Positions 6,744-14,640 of a stretch of DNA of 14,793 bases are shown here, in pieces. The notes beneath the pieces are model-generated. The model was not told where the DNA came from. It made no database searches and saw only the letters and a program-made list of their open reading frames with translations. Origin of the DNA: Bacteriovoracaceae bacterium (GTDB lineage: Bacteria; Bdellovibrionota; Bacteriovoracia; Bacteriovoracales; Bacteriovoracaceae); the NCBI GenBank assembly GCA_023146355.1, contig JAGLCH010000347.1, forward strand, positions 1 through 14,793, read 5' to 3'. Positions within the stretch are counted from its first letter, which is position 1. Each line of letters opens with the position of its first letter. The position numbers and the translations under genes were made by a program.

Positions 6744-6798
6744 ACATTCTCCAATCTCTACTGAGCGCGAGCTAGTAGTTTATTACTTTTATTTTGCA

Positions 6799-6832
6799 AT
6801 TATATCATAAAACGAAGATACCAGAACTGGTA
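6799..6832 (-). promoter_or_regulatory. Promoter of the DUF1045 gene with overlapping dyad operator
   Basis: The minus strand carries a consensus -10, TATAAT (6804-6799), 55 bp before the ATG. The -35 is poor (GTTCTG at 17 bp). A perfect dyad, TACCAG-AA-CTGGTA (6819-6832), covers the -35 position, so an activator or repressor could bind there. Confidence 0.5.
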
Positions 6833-6860
6833 CGATTTCATAGAGAAAGGTTTATACAAA

Positions 6861-6884
6861 TAAAAAAAGGCCTCTAGGGCCTTT
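6861..6884 (-). terminator. Rho-independent terminator of the nuclease gene
   Basis: On the minus strand AAAGGCC, loop CTAGA, GGCCTTT is followed by more T (TTTTATTTG). It begins 21 bp after the nuclease stop codon. Confidence 0.88.
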
Positions 6885-6905
6885 CATATTTCGATCTAGA
6901 TATAA

Positions 6906-7655
6906 CTAGAAGTCTTTAATTAGGTAGACAAATTTTGGGTAATCAACAAATGGATTTCTATTTTTTTGTACCTTTTGAATCGCATCATTTCTTAGCAATT
7001 CTTTCTCAGAAATAGTATCTTCCTCATGCCACTTTCTAAAAAAACCTTCTTGCTGTGAATCGAGTTTTTTATCGTATCTTAAAGAGAAATAAAGCATTGA
7101 TCTTGCAACATCTCCCTTGTGAGAAAATGGAGGCTCAAAACATCTAGTTCCAAATTTGCTCTCTCCAAGTGCAACGCCGTTGTTTCCTTCATATGATGAA
7201 TTTACAACCTCACACAGAGGATGATTACTACGACGTGAGTTCATTTTTGAATCTGACGGGTATAGGTGGTGGATATCAGATTTAGCTATCCCAGTTGCTC
7301 CCTTGCTTTGTGGCCAACTGTGCTCACAATTCATTATATTATGGTTAGGAATTCCAGAAGTACTTAAACATTTTCCTGTATAGACCCCGCATACTTCGCC
7401 ATTTACATTATCAATTTCCCCAAAAAAAGCATTACGTGCACCTTTATAACCAAGATCCTTATTTGTACTCATGATTTTTCTGAGCTTACTTCTAAACTCT
7501 TCCCCACAGAGATTAGTTAGCGGTTTGTACATCTGATCAAGATCGCCATTACTCAAAATATCATTCCAAATAGATCGGCAATCAGCGCTTGATGCATAAG
7601 TTGCAGATGAAAACAGAAGAAGCATTAATAGGAAAAATTTAGTGAGATAAGACAT
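6906..7655 (-). CDS. Secreted endonuclease I (EndA/Dns/Vvn family)
   Basis: The 249-residue protein has a signal peptide (1-22, ending TYASS). It carries the beta-beta-alpha-metal active site of periplasmic/extracellular endonuclease I: NCEHSWPQS (Glu111, catalytic His112), DIHHLYPSD (127-135) and MNSRRSNHP (Asn139 as likely metal ligand). Family motifs GDVARSMLYFSLRY (181-194) and RNPFVDYP (233-240) follow. It should cut DNA, and possibly RNA, outside the cytoplasm in a Mg2+-dependent way. Seven cysteines (26, 50, 89, 96, 110, 148, 172) suggest disulfides; Vibrio Vvn has eight. AAGGA about 7 bp before the ATG marks the start. The gene is a single transcription unit with its own terminator and lies next to a secreted protease gene. 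Confidence 0.95.
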   Translation of the reverse strand: MSYLTKFFLLMLLLFSSATYASSADCRSIWNDILSNGDLDQMYKPLTNLCGEEFRSKLRKIMSTNKDLGYKGARNAFFGEIDNVNGEVCGVYTGKCLSTSGIPNHNIMNCEHSWPQSKGATGIAKSDIHHLYPSDSKMNSRRSNHPLCEVVNSSYEGNNGVALGESKFGTRCFEPPFSHKGDVARSMLYFSLRYDKKLDSQQEGFFRKWHEEDTISEKELLRNDAIQKVQKNRNPFVDYPKFVYLIKDF

Positions 7656-7703
7656 ACGAATTCCTTGTTTTAGAGGTCACCTTTGAACTATTGTCTTATC
7701 GTT

Positions 7704-7709
7704 ATTATA
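7704..7709 (-). promoter_or_regulatory. Candidate -10 element of the nuclease gene
   Basis: TATAAT on the minus strand, 48 bp before the ATG at 7655. No recognisable -35 lies at the right distance. An AGGTA/TACCT inverted pair is found further upstream (7744-7758). Confidence 0.35.
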
Positions 7710-7810
7710 ACTTAAAAAATTAATACCTTTTTACTTCTCTGGCAGGTAAGAACTACCTAGTAACAGCATCCACTAATATTATTAATGACATATAAAACTT
7801 TTCTTTTATT

Positions 7811-7843
7811 AAAAAAATAAAAAAAAGGGAGCGCAAGCCCCCT
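7811..7843 (-). terminator. Rho-independent terminator of the C25 protease gene
   Basis: On the minus strand AGGGGGC, loop TTGC, GCTCCCT (7 pairs including one G-U) is followed by eight T, an A and seven more T. It begins about 30 bp after the protease stop codon. Confidence 0.92.
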
Positions 7844-7872
7844 CTATCATTACATGACTAAAACACTCAACA

Positions 7873-10866
7873 TCAGAGCAATCCTTTCATATCAATCTTT
7901 ATATACTCTAAAGTACCTATGTCGCCATAGGTTCGATCATAAATTTTCAGCTTCCATATTCCACTTGCGGGAAGACCATAAAGCTCTTCAAGAGCAGGAA
8001 GCCCTACTCCGTAAACTTCATCAATACCATCAGCATTCCCACCAACGTTCTTTCTAAGAATAACTTCTTTCCCCGATGGGTGAACAAGAGTAAGAACTAA
8101 ATCACCAACAAATGTGTGCTTAATCTTTATATGAATAGCAAAATCCTTAATGCTGCTAATTCCTTCAGGTCCCCCAAACTCATACACCACAACTTTTCTA
8201 TCTAAAAGCCGAAGCCCAATATCAATGAACTCTGATGTCCTGAAGCCGTATTTACCAACGACGAATGAACCTTCTGCTTTTAACTTCTCGGTTCCAAATT
8301 CTCCGGAGTGAACACCAAGAACTTGAAATGAAAGCTCTTCATTATCATCTGCCCCTTGGAGAAGTGTTACATCAAATGGTACCTCCATGCGAATAGAATC
8401 GCCTGGAGCAAGACTTGGAATTGAAAACATTCCACCAATATCAAAATCCTTAGAAAGAGAGATAGGAGTTAACTCCGCTCTAGTCACAACTCGGCCACCA
8501 GTGTTGGAAAATGTAACCCAGATATTTCCAGACTCAAGAGGGGCCATTCCACCATCCTGAGGATGAACAGTATCTCCAAAATCGACAGCAGTGATTGCAA
8601 GAATCCCACGCTCAACAGCAATATTTTTTATGAATTCACGGCCCTTACCTTCATTAGAGGTCCAACGTAGAGTAAGAGCAATACTACCTTCTTCATGAAA
8701 TGCCCCCGCTTTTAATCTAAGGCCAGTAACACGTTTTTTCTCATTACCTTTTAGTGCCGGAATCAGTTGCTCTGCTAAAATAACTGTTGCATTACCATCA
8801 ATGGAAACAATTTCAAGTTTTCCTCCAGTTGAAGAGATTGGGGAAATGTTTTTTATTATCATAGAAAGTGAAAATTCTTGATGGGCCGTAATCGCTAGAT
8901 TTTCACTTCCATCAATTGAAAAATCCTCTATCATGTAAAATGGAGTATCAAGGCCTTCAATAAAGATCGTGGAAGATGATGTCTGATAGTCATTTCCATA
9001 AACAATCACTTTATAGTTTTCTGCAACCTTTGCTCCAACAAGGGGAAGTACAACTTTTCCATCAAAATTAGTGTAACGAACATTCTTGGAAGATCCTTCA
9101 ATGTGAGTAACTGCTACACGAAGACCCTGAACAGGGTTTCCGTCGATATCAGTGACAGTAGCTTCTGTCTCAGTTTCACCAAATGGAATGACCTTAGGTA
9201 TATCGACATTGATGGCCTTTGGTGCTCGCATTCGAAATTCAATCGATGGATCGCCAAACGCATGGTAGGTTTCCCAGTAATACTTACTTCTATTTTTCCC
9301 CGCGTAGAACTTCCATACAGAGCTCAGTCCATGCTGAGTAATTGAACTAAACGTACGATTCCCGTCATCAAAAATACCGTGATAAACATTTTTCTCAAGA
9401 ATGTCATCTTCTTCCCAGTACGTGCGATCCATTGAGCCCCAGTAGAATATTGCTCCGGCAGGGTGCTTAATCCATGTTTCAGCAAAAGACTCTTCAATCA
9501 CAAACTGACCTGTAATACAGGAATTTGCAATGACAAATGGAAGTACATCAGTATCTGTCAGAGCTCTAACATCTTTCTGATAAATATGTGGACCATCCCA
9601 TTTTTTTGTCCCTCCGTGCCCTGAATAGTTAATGAGAAAACGACCTTTTTGCAATTTTTCATTTACTATGGCATCGCTTACCCTGTGAGTGATAGCATAT
9701 AACTTATCTGCTCCAGGCTGAACCTCATTTGGAAAAGACCCTGTATAGCCTGCATCGGTGAAAAAATTATCAATGGCGTAGTTGTGCGATTTTTCAACAA
9801 TATCGTAACGATCGTCTGTTGCAATAAAACTGGGGTGATCAAACCAATCGGTTCTGCCGAACGTACCCATAGTATACTTTGTAAACTTACTAAGAACGTT
9901 TGTTAGCTCTGATTCAGACTTGACCGTTACACGGCCGAGTCCAATATCAGGAGCATTGAGATCGGACATATAATCATCGGTATCAATTGAACGATAGTAA
10001 TGATCTGTAACAAACGTATGATATGAAAGTGTTTTCGCCTTAACTGAAGGAACATCTTCAATATCACCAATGATTAGTGCATACCTCAGATCGTACTTAG
10101 GATTGTGATAGATCTCTTGAAGCTTTGTTCTAATCTCATCTGGAGTAATTGCATCTGTTCCAACTGTAATTTTCTCGACATTGTACCCTAGAGACTCCTT
10201 AAGCTCTATGTAGCTCTGAAGAGATGGACTATTTGAATATTTTTCACCGATAATAAAAGCAAAAGTCTCTACTCCTGTTACCTTCGGCGAAGAATTTTCT
10301 TTAACCACAATACTAAAGTTGCGGTCTACTTTATACTCTCTTGTTTTTGGGTTGTAAGAAAAAGGATATATTGTTACGAGCTGCTTGGCCTGGCCCCTAC
10401 TGGAGCCTGCAAAGTCTACACGATACTTAAGCATTGGATAGAATGAACTCTTAGCATAGAACGCCCTATTTTTAACAAATGGGGCCTTTGCTCCTTTAAT
10501 TTTAGGTGCCGACTCTTGAGCAGGCGCAATTTGTAGAGAAACAAAATTCATACCTTTAACATGCTTTTGAGGATCAAAAATAAATTGAATATCTTTTTCA
10601 GAATCAGCATTTACATAAAAGGATATTGATGGAACTTTTGGAAATCCAATTCGTTCAAGTGATGCATTATAACCCTCGACACCTTCAATATTTGCATTCA
10701 TGTACTTTGTTTTATTTAGATTAACTGAATCAAAAGTAACTGTTTCTACTTCGAATTTATAAACCTTCTTTGCTCCATCATTTGTAATCGTAACTTTTGC
10801 CAGTGCGCTAGCTGCAACTAAAATAAAGGAGGCCACGATTAAAATAATCTTTGCCATTTTTAGCAT
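7873..10866 (-). CDS. Gingipain-like cysteine protease (C25) with P domain
   Basis: The 997-residue exported protein has a signal peptide (about 1-23, ending ASALA) and a propeptide-like region (about 24-195). The C25 catalytic domain spans about 200-548. It contains YALIIGDIEDVPS (262-274), the catalytic His417 in NYSGHGG, the catalytic Cys450 in VIANSC, and the closing HAFGDPSIEFR (535-545). A beta-sandwich segment (about 550-640) and CARDB/Ig-like modules (about 645-870) follow. The C-terminus (about 885-995) is a proprotein-convertase P/Homo B domain: FAIHIKIKHTFVGDLVLTLVHPSG and GIWKLKIYDRTYGDIGTLEYI. It should digest proteins outside the cell. The P domain replaces the type IX sorting domain of Porphyromonas gingipains. 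GGAGG, 7 bp upstream, supports the ATG at 10866 over the internal one at 10857. It ends at a strong terminator. Confidence 0.93.
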   Translation of the reverse strand: MLKMAKIILIVASFILVAASALAKVTITNDGAKKVYKFEVETVTFDSVNLNKTKYMNANIEGVEGYNASLERIGFPKVPSISFYVNADSEKDIQFIFDPQKHVKGMNFVSLQIAPAQESAPKIKGAKAPFVKNRAFYAKSSFYPMLKYRVDFAGSSRGQAKQLVTIYPFSYNPKTREYKVDRNFSIVVKENSSPKVTGVETFAFIIGEKYSNSPSLQSYIELKESLGYNVEKITVGTDAITPDEIRTKLQEIYHNPKYDLRYALIIGDIEDVPSVKAKTLSYHTFVTDHYYRSIDTDDYMSDLNAPDIGLGRVTVKSESELTNVLSKFTKYTMGTFGRTDWFDHPSFIATDDRYDIVEKSHNYAIDNFFTDAGYTGSFPNEVQPGADKLYAITHRVSDAIVNEKLQKGRFLINYSGHGGTKKWDGPHIYQKDVRALTDTDVLPFVIANSCITGQFVIEESFAETWIKHPAGAIFYWGSMDRTYWEEDDILEKNVYHGIFDDGNRTFSSITQHGLSSVWKFYAGKNRSKYYWETYHAFGDPSIEFRMRAPKAINVDIPKVIPFGETETEATVTDIDGNPVQGLRVAVTHIEGSSKNVRYTNFDGKVVLPLVGAKVAENYKVIVYGNDYQTSSSTIFIEGLDTPFYMIEDFSIDGSENLAITAHQEFSLSMIIKNISPISSTGGKLEIVSIDGNATVILAEQLIPALKGNEKKRVTGLRLKAGAFHEEGSIALTLRWTSNEGKGREFIKNIAVERGILAITAVDFGDTVHPQDGGMAPLESGNIWVTFSNTGGRVVTRAELTPISLSKDFDIGGMFSIPSLAPGDSIRMEVPFDVTLLQGADDNEELSFQVLGVHSGEFGTEKLKAEGSFVVGKYGFRTSEFIDIGLRLLDRKVVVYEFGGPEGISSIKDFAIHIKIKHTFVGDLVLTLVHPSGKEVILRKNVGGNADGIDEVYGVGLPALEELYGLPASGIWKLKIYDRTYGDIGTLEYIKIDMKGLL

Positions 10867-11019
10867 GATGTCCCTCCATGATTATGTTTAAATCTGTTCC
10901 TTTAAAATTTTACCGACCGAGATAGTTAAAAAGCAAAACAATAACGGCACAGTGCAACAAATGTAAGATTTTATTAGAATAACCTTGCCGAAGGGGATTT
11001 GAGGACCAACAATACATGT
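10867..11019. other. Divergent intergenic region
   Basis: This stretch separates the C25 protease gene (minus) from the methyltransferase gene (plus) and must hold promoters for both. On the minus strand TTGCTT-N18-TAAAAT is a weak candidate for the protease. On the plus strand TAGAAT near 10974-10979 is a possible -10 for the methyltransferase without a clear -35. No hairpin terminator is seen. Confidence 0.35.
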
Positions 11020-11811
11020 ATGAATATTAAAAATGAGAAATTTCAAGGCCGCCTTGGTGCCTATAAAGTCATCTATACCGAGGATCAAACTCCCACCTTG
11101 TGGTCGGAGTACTTTGACGAAAACTGTCACTCTCTTTCCGGCGCAGTTGCCGAGACAATTTTCAACTACATTGAGCCTACGAAGGTGATAGAGCGCGCTA
11201 CCAGCTCCGCTAATTTCACAATACTAGAAGTTGGCTTTGGGCTGGGAACTGGAGTCAACACAACCTTAGAAGCACTAGACCACATCGAAGGCGCAAGGGT
11301 GAAAATAATTTCACTTGAATTGGACCCTAAACTTGTGGAATGGGCGATGAAGAACAACACTCCAAAGTTCACCAAAATGCCCTCATTGTCAGATTTAAAG
11401 CTAGTTGATTTGGATGGAATAACCTCCTATCAAACAGCAACGGAATGGGGAGAAATTATCATTCCCATTGGAAACGCCAGAGAAACAGTTCTAAAACTGG
11501 CGCAACTGGGTATTGCGAAAAACATTCATGCAATCTATCAAGATGCGTTCTCCCCTAAGAAAAATCCTATTCTTTGGACCGTGGAGTGGTTCGAGGCGCT
11601 AAAAAGCGTATCCCATCCATCTGCCATCCTATCCACCTACAGCGCATCCTCCTCTGTAAAAAAAGCTCTTTGCTGCGCAGGATGGATTCCGGAGCATCGA
11701 AAAGGCTTTAAAGGAAAAAGACAAAGTATCTCGGCAACTTTAAGCGGAAAAATGTCACAGGATATGCAAGATCACCTAAGCCGATCTCCCGTTAGACCAG
11801 GTAGAGACTAG
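11020..11811 (+). CDS. MnmC N-domain-like SAM-dependent methyltransferase
   Basis: From the ATG at 11020 the product is 263 residues. It opens with PTLWSEYFDENCHSLSGAVAET, like the substrate-side start of MnmC/YfcK methyltransferases. The SAM-binding motif is ILEVGFGLGTGVN, the acidic end of strand 2 is SLELDP, and the family signature is YQDAFSPKKNPILWT, followed by LSTYSASSSVKKALCCAGW and a GFKGKRQS ending. In MnmC this domain methylates 5-aminomethyl-2-thiouridine at the tRNA wobble position. The FAD-dependent oxidase domain of bifunctional MnmC is absent, as in many stand-alone DUF752-type homologues. The start is uncertain: a TTG at 10999 adds seven residues and has AAGGGG only 2 bp away, while AGGA lies 14 bp before the ATG. 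The tRNA substrate is known for the family, not shown here. Confidence 0.85.
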   Translation: MNIKNEKFQGRLGAYKVIYTEDQTPTLWSEYFDENCHSLSGAVAETIFNYIEPTKVIERATSSANFTILEVGFGLGTGVNTTLEALDHIEGARVKIISLELDPKLVEWAMKNNTPKFTKMPSLSDLKLVDLDGITSYQTATEWGEIIIPIGNARETVLKLAQLGIAKNIHAIYQDAFSPKKNPILWTVEWFEALKSVSHPSAILSTYSASSSVKKALCCAGWIPEHRKGFKGKRQSISATLSGKMSQDMQDHLSRSPVRPGRD

Positions 11812-11833
11812 AGTAGTGCAACATTTTCTTCAC

Positions 11834-11884
11834 TTGGAATTAATTTTGGATATAAGGTATTATATTTAAAGAGATTTTGATCTC
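11834..11884 (+). promoter_or_regulatory. Candidate promoter and leader hairpin of the HD-GYP-like gene
   Basis: TTGGAA (11834-11839), 18 bp, TATTAT (11858-11863) is a plausible sigma-70 promoter. A perfect small hairpin, GAGAT-TTTG-ATCTC (11871-11884), would be at the very 5' end of the transcript and touches the ribosome site AAGGAAG. It may affect translation or be an operator dyad; both are guesses. Confidence 0.35.
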
Positions 11885-11896
11885 AAGGAAGAAGAT

Positions 11897-13273
11897 ATGG
11901 CACAAGTTATACTAATTGAAGATAATGAAACACTACATAACCTACTGTCAGTTAACCTGACCTCACTGCTAAATGTTGAACTCATTCCCCGCGACAATGC
12001 CACTGAAGCGATAGGTCTCTTAAAAATTCTTCCCAAAATTGATCTCATAATTACCCGTGTATCCGTTGGCGATGAAGACACAGCTCTTCAAATATCACAA
12101 TATATTCTTGAAAATGGTCTTGATATTCCAATGATCGCCCTAGGGGATGCTCCAGAAAAGGTCAAAGAAGTCAGTGTGGTATTTGAGGAATTTAAGAGTT
12201 GGAGAAAAATTGTAGAGAGTGCAGCAAAGCTGCTCGGAATAAGTAAGGAGAGTCTTGAAAGACAAATCCAACCAGACTACTCTCCTGTTTCAATAAAGTA
12301 CTTTCTTTCGGTAGATACAATTTGCTGTGAAGTATTTATTAGAATAAAAAAAGGTCCAGACAACTACCAATTCGTAAAACGATTTCACTCTACAGATAAA
12401 TTTAGCAGACCTATTATTGAAAAATATATCACCCAGGGACTAGATTACTTTTACATTCCCCACAATGAAAAAGAGCGCTTTGCCACCTTTATATCAAATG
12501 CACTGGTGATGAAGCTGGATAAGGCAATGTCGCATGCAAAAACAGAAGAAGAGCAAATTGAGGCAATGGCCGAAGGTTACGATGTTGTCACTCGCCAGAT
12601 TCTTGAAATTGGCTTTACACCATCGACAATCCAGCTAACAGAATCTGTAATTGATGCTATCCAAACAAACTATTCAAATGCAAAAGAGGTATCACCACTT
12701 CTTTATAAGGTTATCAACAGCAAGTCATCCTACATGTACCAAATCAGCCATGTTACCTCGATGATTGCCGCAGAGTGCCTTAAAGAAATACTTGGAGATG
12801 GTACTCCTAAGCTTAAAGAGTCTCAAAAAATACTTACTTACGCCGCATTTTTTAACGATATCAACCTTGTTGAAAATGATGAACTGTGCAAAATTGCAAG
12901 TTATGAGGCCCTTGAATCTGAAGAGATGGAAGAAAAAGAATGGGATCAAGTATTTAATCACGCTCTAGAATCCTCTATCTTTATCGAAGACTACCCGGAA
13001 TCAAGCCCAACGCTACAACAAGTAATAAGAGAGCATCACGGATCAATTAATGGAAAAGGATTTCCAACCTCTCCAGATTCACGCATGTGCGAACTATCCA
13101 AGGTCTTTATAGTTGCAGAAACATTTGCGAGAGAAATGTTTAGATACAAAGAATCAGGAAATAAAGAGCCTCGACCAATTATCTCCTATCTATATGAAGC
13201 ATTTTCGACTCCCGATATGATTGCAATCGTTACTGCCCTAGAGTCAACACTCAAGAAGAACAAGGGTAAGTAA
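11897..13273 (+). CDS. Degenerate receiver plus degenerate HD-GYP signalling protein
   Basis: The 458-residue protein begins with a receiver-like domain (about 1-115). The acidic pair Glu8-Asp9 is present, but the position of the phosphoacceptor Asp is Arg54 (DLIITR), so normal phosphorylation is not expected. A middle module (about 128-200) contains YQFVKRFHSTDKF and YITQGLDYFYIP, resembling the segment that precedes many HD-GYP domains. The C-terminal part (about 235-455) follows HD-GYP order but has lost key residues. His285 is kept, the HD dyad is Asn320-Asp321 (AAFFNDINL), His355 is kept, and the HHExxDGxGYP motif is His380-His381-GSINGKGFP, lacking the Glu and Asp. Cyclic-di-GMP hydrolysis is therefore doubtful; a binding or scaffold role is more likely. 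AAGGAAG lies 5 bp before the ATG. The channel gene follows after 59 bp without a terminator. Confidence 0.82.
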   Translation: MAQVILIEDNETLHNLLSVNLTSLLNVELIPRDNATEAIGLLKILPKIDLIITRVSVGDEDTALQISQYILENGLDIPMIALGDAPEKVKEVSVVFEEFKSWRKIVESAAKLLGISKESLERQIQPDYSPVSIKYFLSVDTICCEVFIRIKKGPDNYQFVKRFHSTDKFSRPIIEKYITQGLDYFYIPHNEKERFATFISNALVMKLDKAMSHAKTEEEQIEAMAEGYDVVTRQILEIGFTPSTIQLTESVIDAIQTNYSNAKEVSPLLYKVINSKSSYMYQISHVTSMIAAECLKEILGDGTPKLKESQKILTYAAFFNDINLVENDELCKIASYEALESEEMEEKEWDQVFNHALESSIFIEDYPESSPTLQQVIREHHGSINGKGFPTSPDSRMCELSKVFIVAETFAREMFRYKESGNKEPRPIISYLYEAFSTPDMIAIVTALESTLKKNKGK

Positions 13274-13332
13274 CTTCGGGCCCTCAACATTTGCAGATAA
13301 AAAAGTGACAGAAAAAACATGAGAGATAGAGT

Positions 13333-14634
13333 ATGACTCAGATGATGTTAAGACAGTCCAAGCTTTCAAAGAAAGAACTTGTATGGCAGTCATTAGTTTT
13401 TACACTGCTAGCATATACAGCGCTAGAGGTTCCCCTAAACTTCGCAATCCAACTTCCATTTGAGACCTGGAATATAGCCCTTGATATTCTCATATCGATA
13501 ATCTTCACCATAGATCTTATAAAAAACAACCGCTTTAGAAGAGGACTCCTCAAGGCCCCTCGCCGTCTCAATTCTTACAATGTAAAAAATATTCCTTGGT
13601 ATATGAGTAAGTTTTTTTGGTTCGACTTGATTGCTTGTATTCCTTACGATGCAATTGCCTTCTATTTTGGCCTTCATACGTATGTCCGTTTTCTCCGATT
13701 ACTAAAGTTTGGTCGCTTACTAAAGGCAGCAACGCTTAACCGTAATGTCGGAAGTTTTTCAGTGCTTCCCAGTGGAATAAAATTTGAAGTAATTATTATC
13801 TGCTCAATCATAGCGATTAACTGCATAGCCTGCGGCTGGATACTCGTTAATCCGCTCGAAGAAGTTGATATATACACCCACTACAATAAATCGCTATACT
13901 GGGCCATCACAACTCTGACAACTATTGGCTACGGTGATATTGTCCCTACAAATAATATTGGTCGAATTTACACCATGATTACTATGATCATTGGGGTTGG
14001 TGTATATGGTTTTGTAATTGGTAATGTCTTTAACCTTATATCCCAAGCTGACCGCTACAAAGAACAAACAAAAGAAAAATTTCATGACCTAAGTCTTTTT
14101 ATGAAACACTACGATATCCCAGAGCAATTACAATATGCTGTTTTTAGCTACTATAACCACCTCTACACCAAGCGATTAAGTGATAATGATACGAAAATCA
14201 TTGGCGAACTTCCCAATGCTCTTCAAAATGAACTTCAAACATATATGAATATGAAGTTAATTGGTAATGTGCCCTCATTCAAGCTTTGTTCCCATGCATG
14301 TCTCAAGGCGATTGCTGGATCTTTAGAGCAAATATTCTTTTCTCCTGGTCAGAAAATTATTATACAAGGCGAAATTGGATATGAGATGTTCATCATCGCC
14401 CACGGGGTTGTTGATGTTTCCCTTTCAGAAAAGGGAACTGTTGCTAGTCTACACGAGGGACAGTGCTTTGGTGAAGTCGCTCTTCTCGAAGAGACAAAGC
14501 GGTCCGCCGACGTTAAAGCACAAACCTACTGTGACCTCTATAAGCTTTCAAAAGAAGACTTCTCACGTATTGTAAAATCTCACCCTGAGCTTGAGAAAAG
14601 TGTAAAGCGCGTAATGACAAAGAAGTGTAGCTAA
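13333..14634 (+). CDS. Voltage-sensor K+ channel with cyclic-nucleotide-binding domain
   Basis: The 433-residue membrane protein has the EAG/HCN/CNG plan: S1 about 17-38, S2 about 48-64, S3 about 92-112, an arginine-rich S4 (Arg119, Arg122, Lys125, Arg128, Lys131 every third residue), S5 about 150-172, and a pore helix with selectivity filter TTIGYGD (196-202). S6 (about 211-236) is followed by a helical C-linker (about 237-330) and a CNBD (about 331-425). The CNBD phosphate-binding cassette FGEVALLEETKRSADV contains Gly380, Glu381 and Arg390, so cAMP or cGMP binding looks intact. The GYGD filter predicts K+ selectivity. Lengths match a complete channel subunit, which should form tetramers. 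GAGAGATAGAG before the ATG is a weak ribosome site. A five-codon frame starting at 13319 ends by overlapping this ATG. It may be coexpressed with the preceding HD-GYP-like gene. Confidence 0.95.
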   Translation: MTQMMLRQSKLSKKELVWQSLVFTLLAYTALEVPLNFAIQLPFETWNIALDILISIIFTIDLIKNNRFRRGLLKAPRRLNSYNVKNIPWYMSKFFWFDLIACIPYDAIAFYFGLHTYVRFLRLLKFGRLLKAATLNRNVGSFSVLPSGIKFEVIIICSIIAINCIACGWILVNPLEEVDIYTHYNKSLYWAITTLTTIGYGDIVPTNNIGRIYTMITMIIGVGVYGFVIGNVFNLISQADRYKEQTKEKFHDLSLFMKHYDIPEQLQYAVFSYYNHLYTKRLSDNDTKIIGELPNALQNELQTYMNMKLIGNVPSFKLCSHACLKAIAGSLEQIFFSPGQKIIIQGEIGYEMFIIAHGVVDVSLSEKGTVASLHEGQCFGEVALLEETKRSADVKAQTYCDLYKLSKEDFSRIVKSHPELEKSVKRVMTKKCS

Positions 14635-14640
14635 ATTAAA

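Noticed and set aside
7854..8057. Plus-strand frame of 67 codons after the C25 terminator
   Set aside because: Mostly antisense to the P domain of the protease; no ribosome site and no recognisable protein features.
10888..11130. Minus-strand frame in the divergent region
   Set aside because: Overlaps the methyltransferase gene start and the likely promoters; product has no family features.
13319..13336. Five-codon upstream frame overlapping the channel start (ATGA)
   Set aside because: Too short to judge as a leader peptide; no separate ribosome site and likely chance.
13894..14085. Minus-strand frame with a hydrophobic-looking start
   Set aside because: Antisense to the pore and S6 of the channel; the hydrophobic pattern is a reflection of the channel codons.
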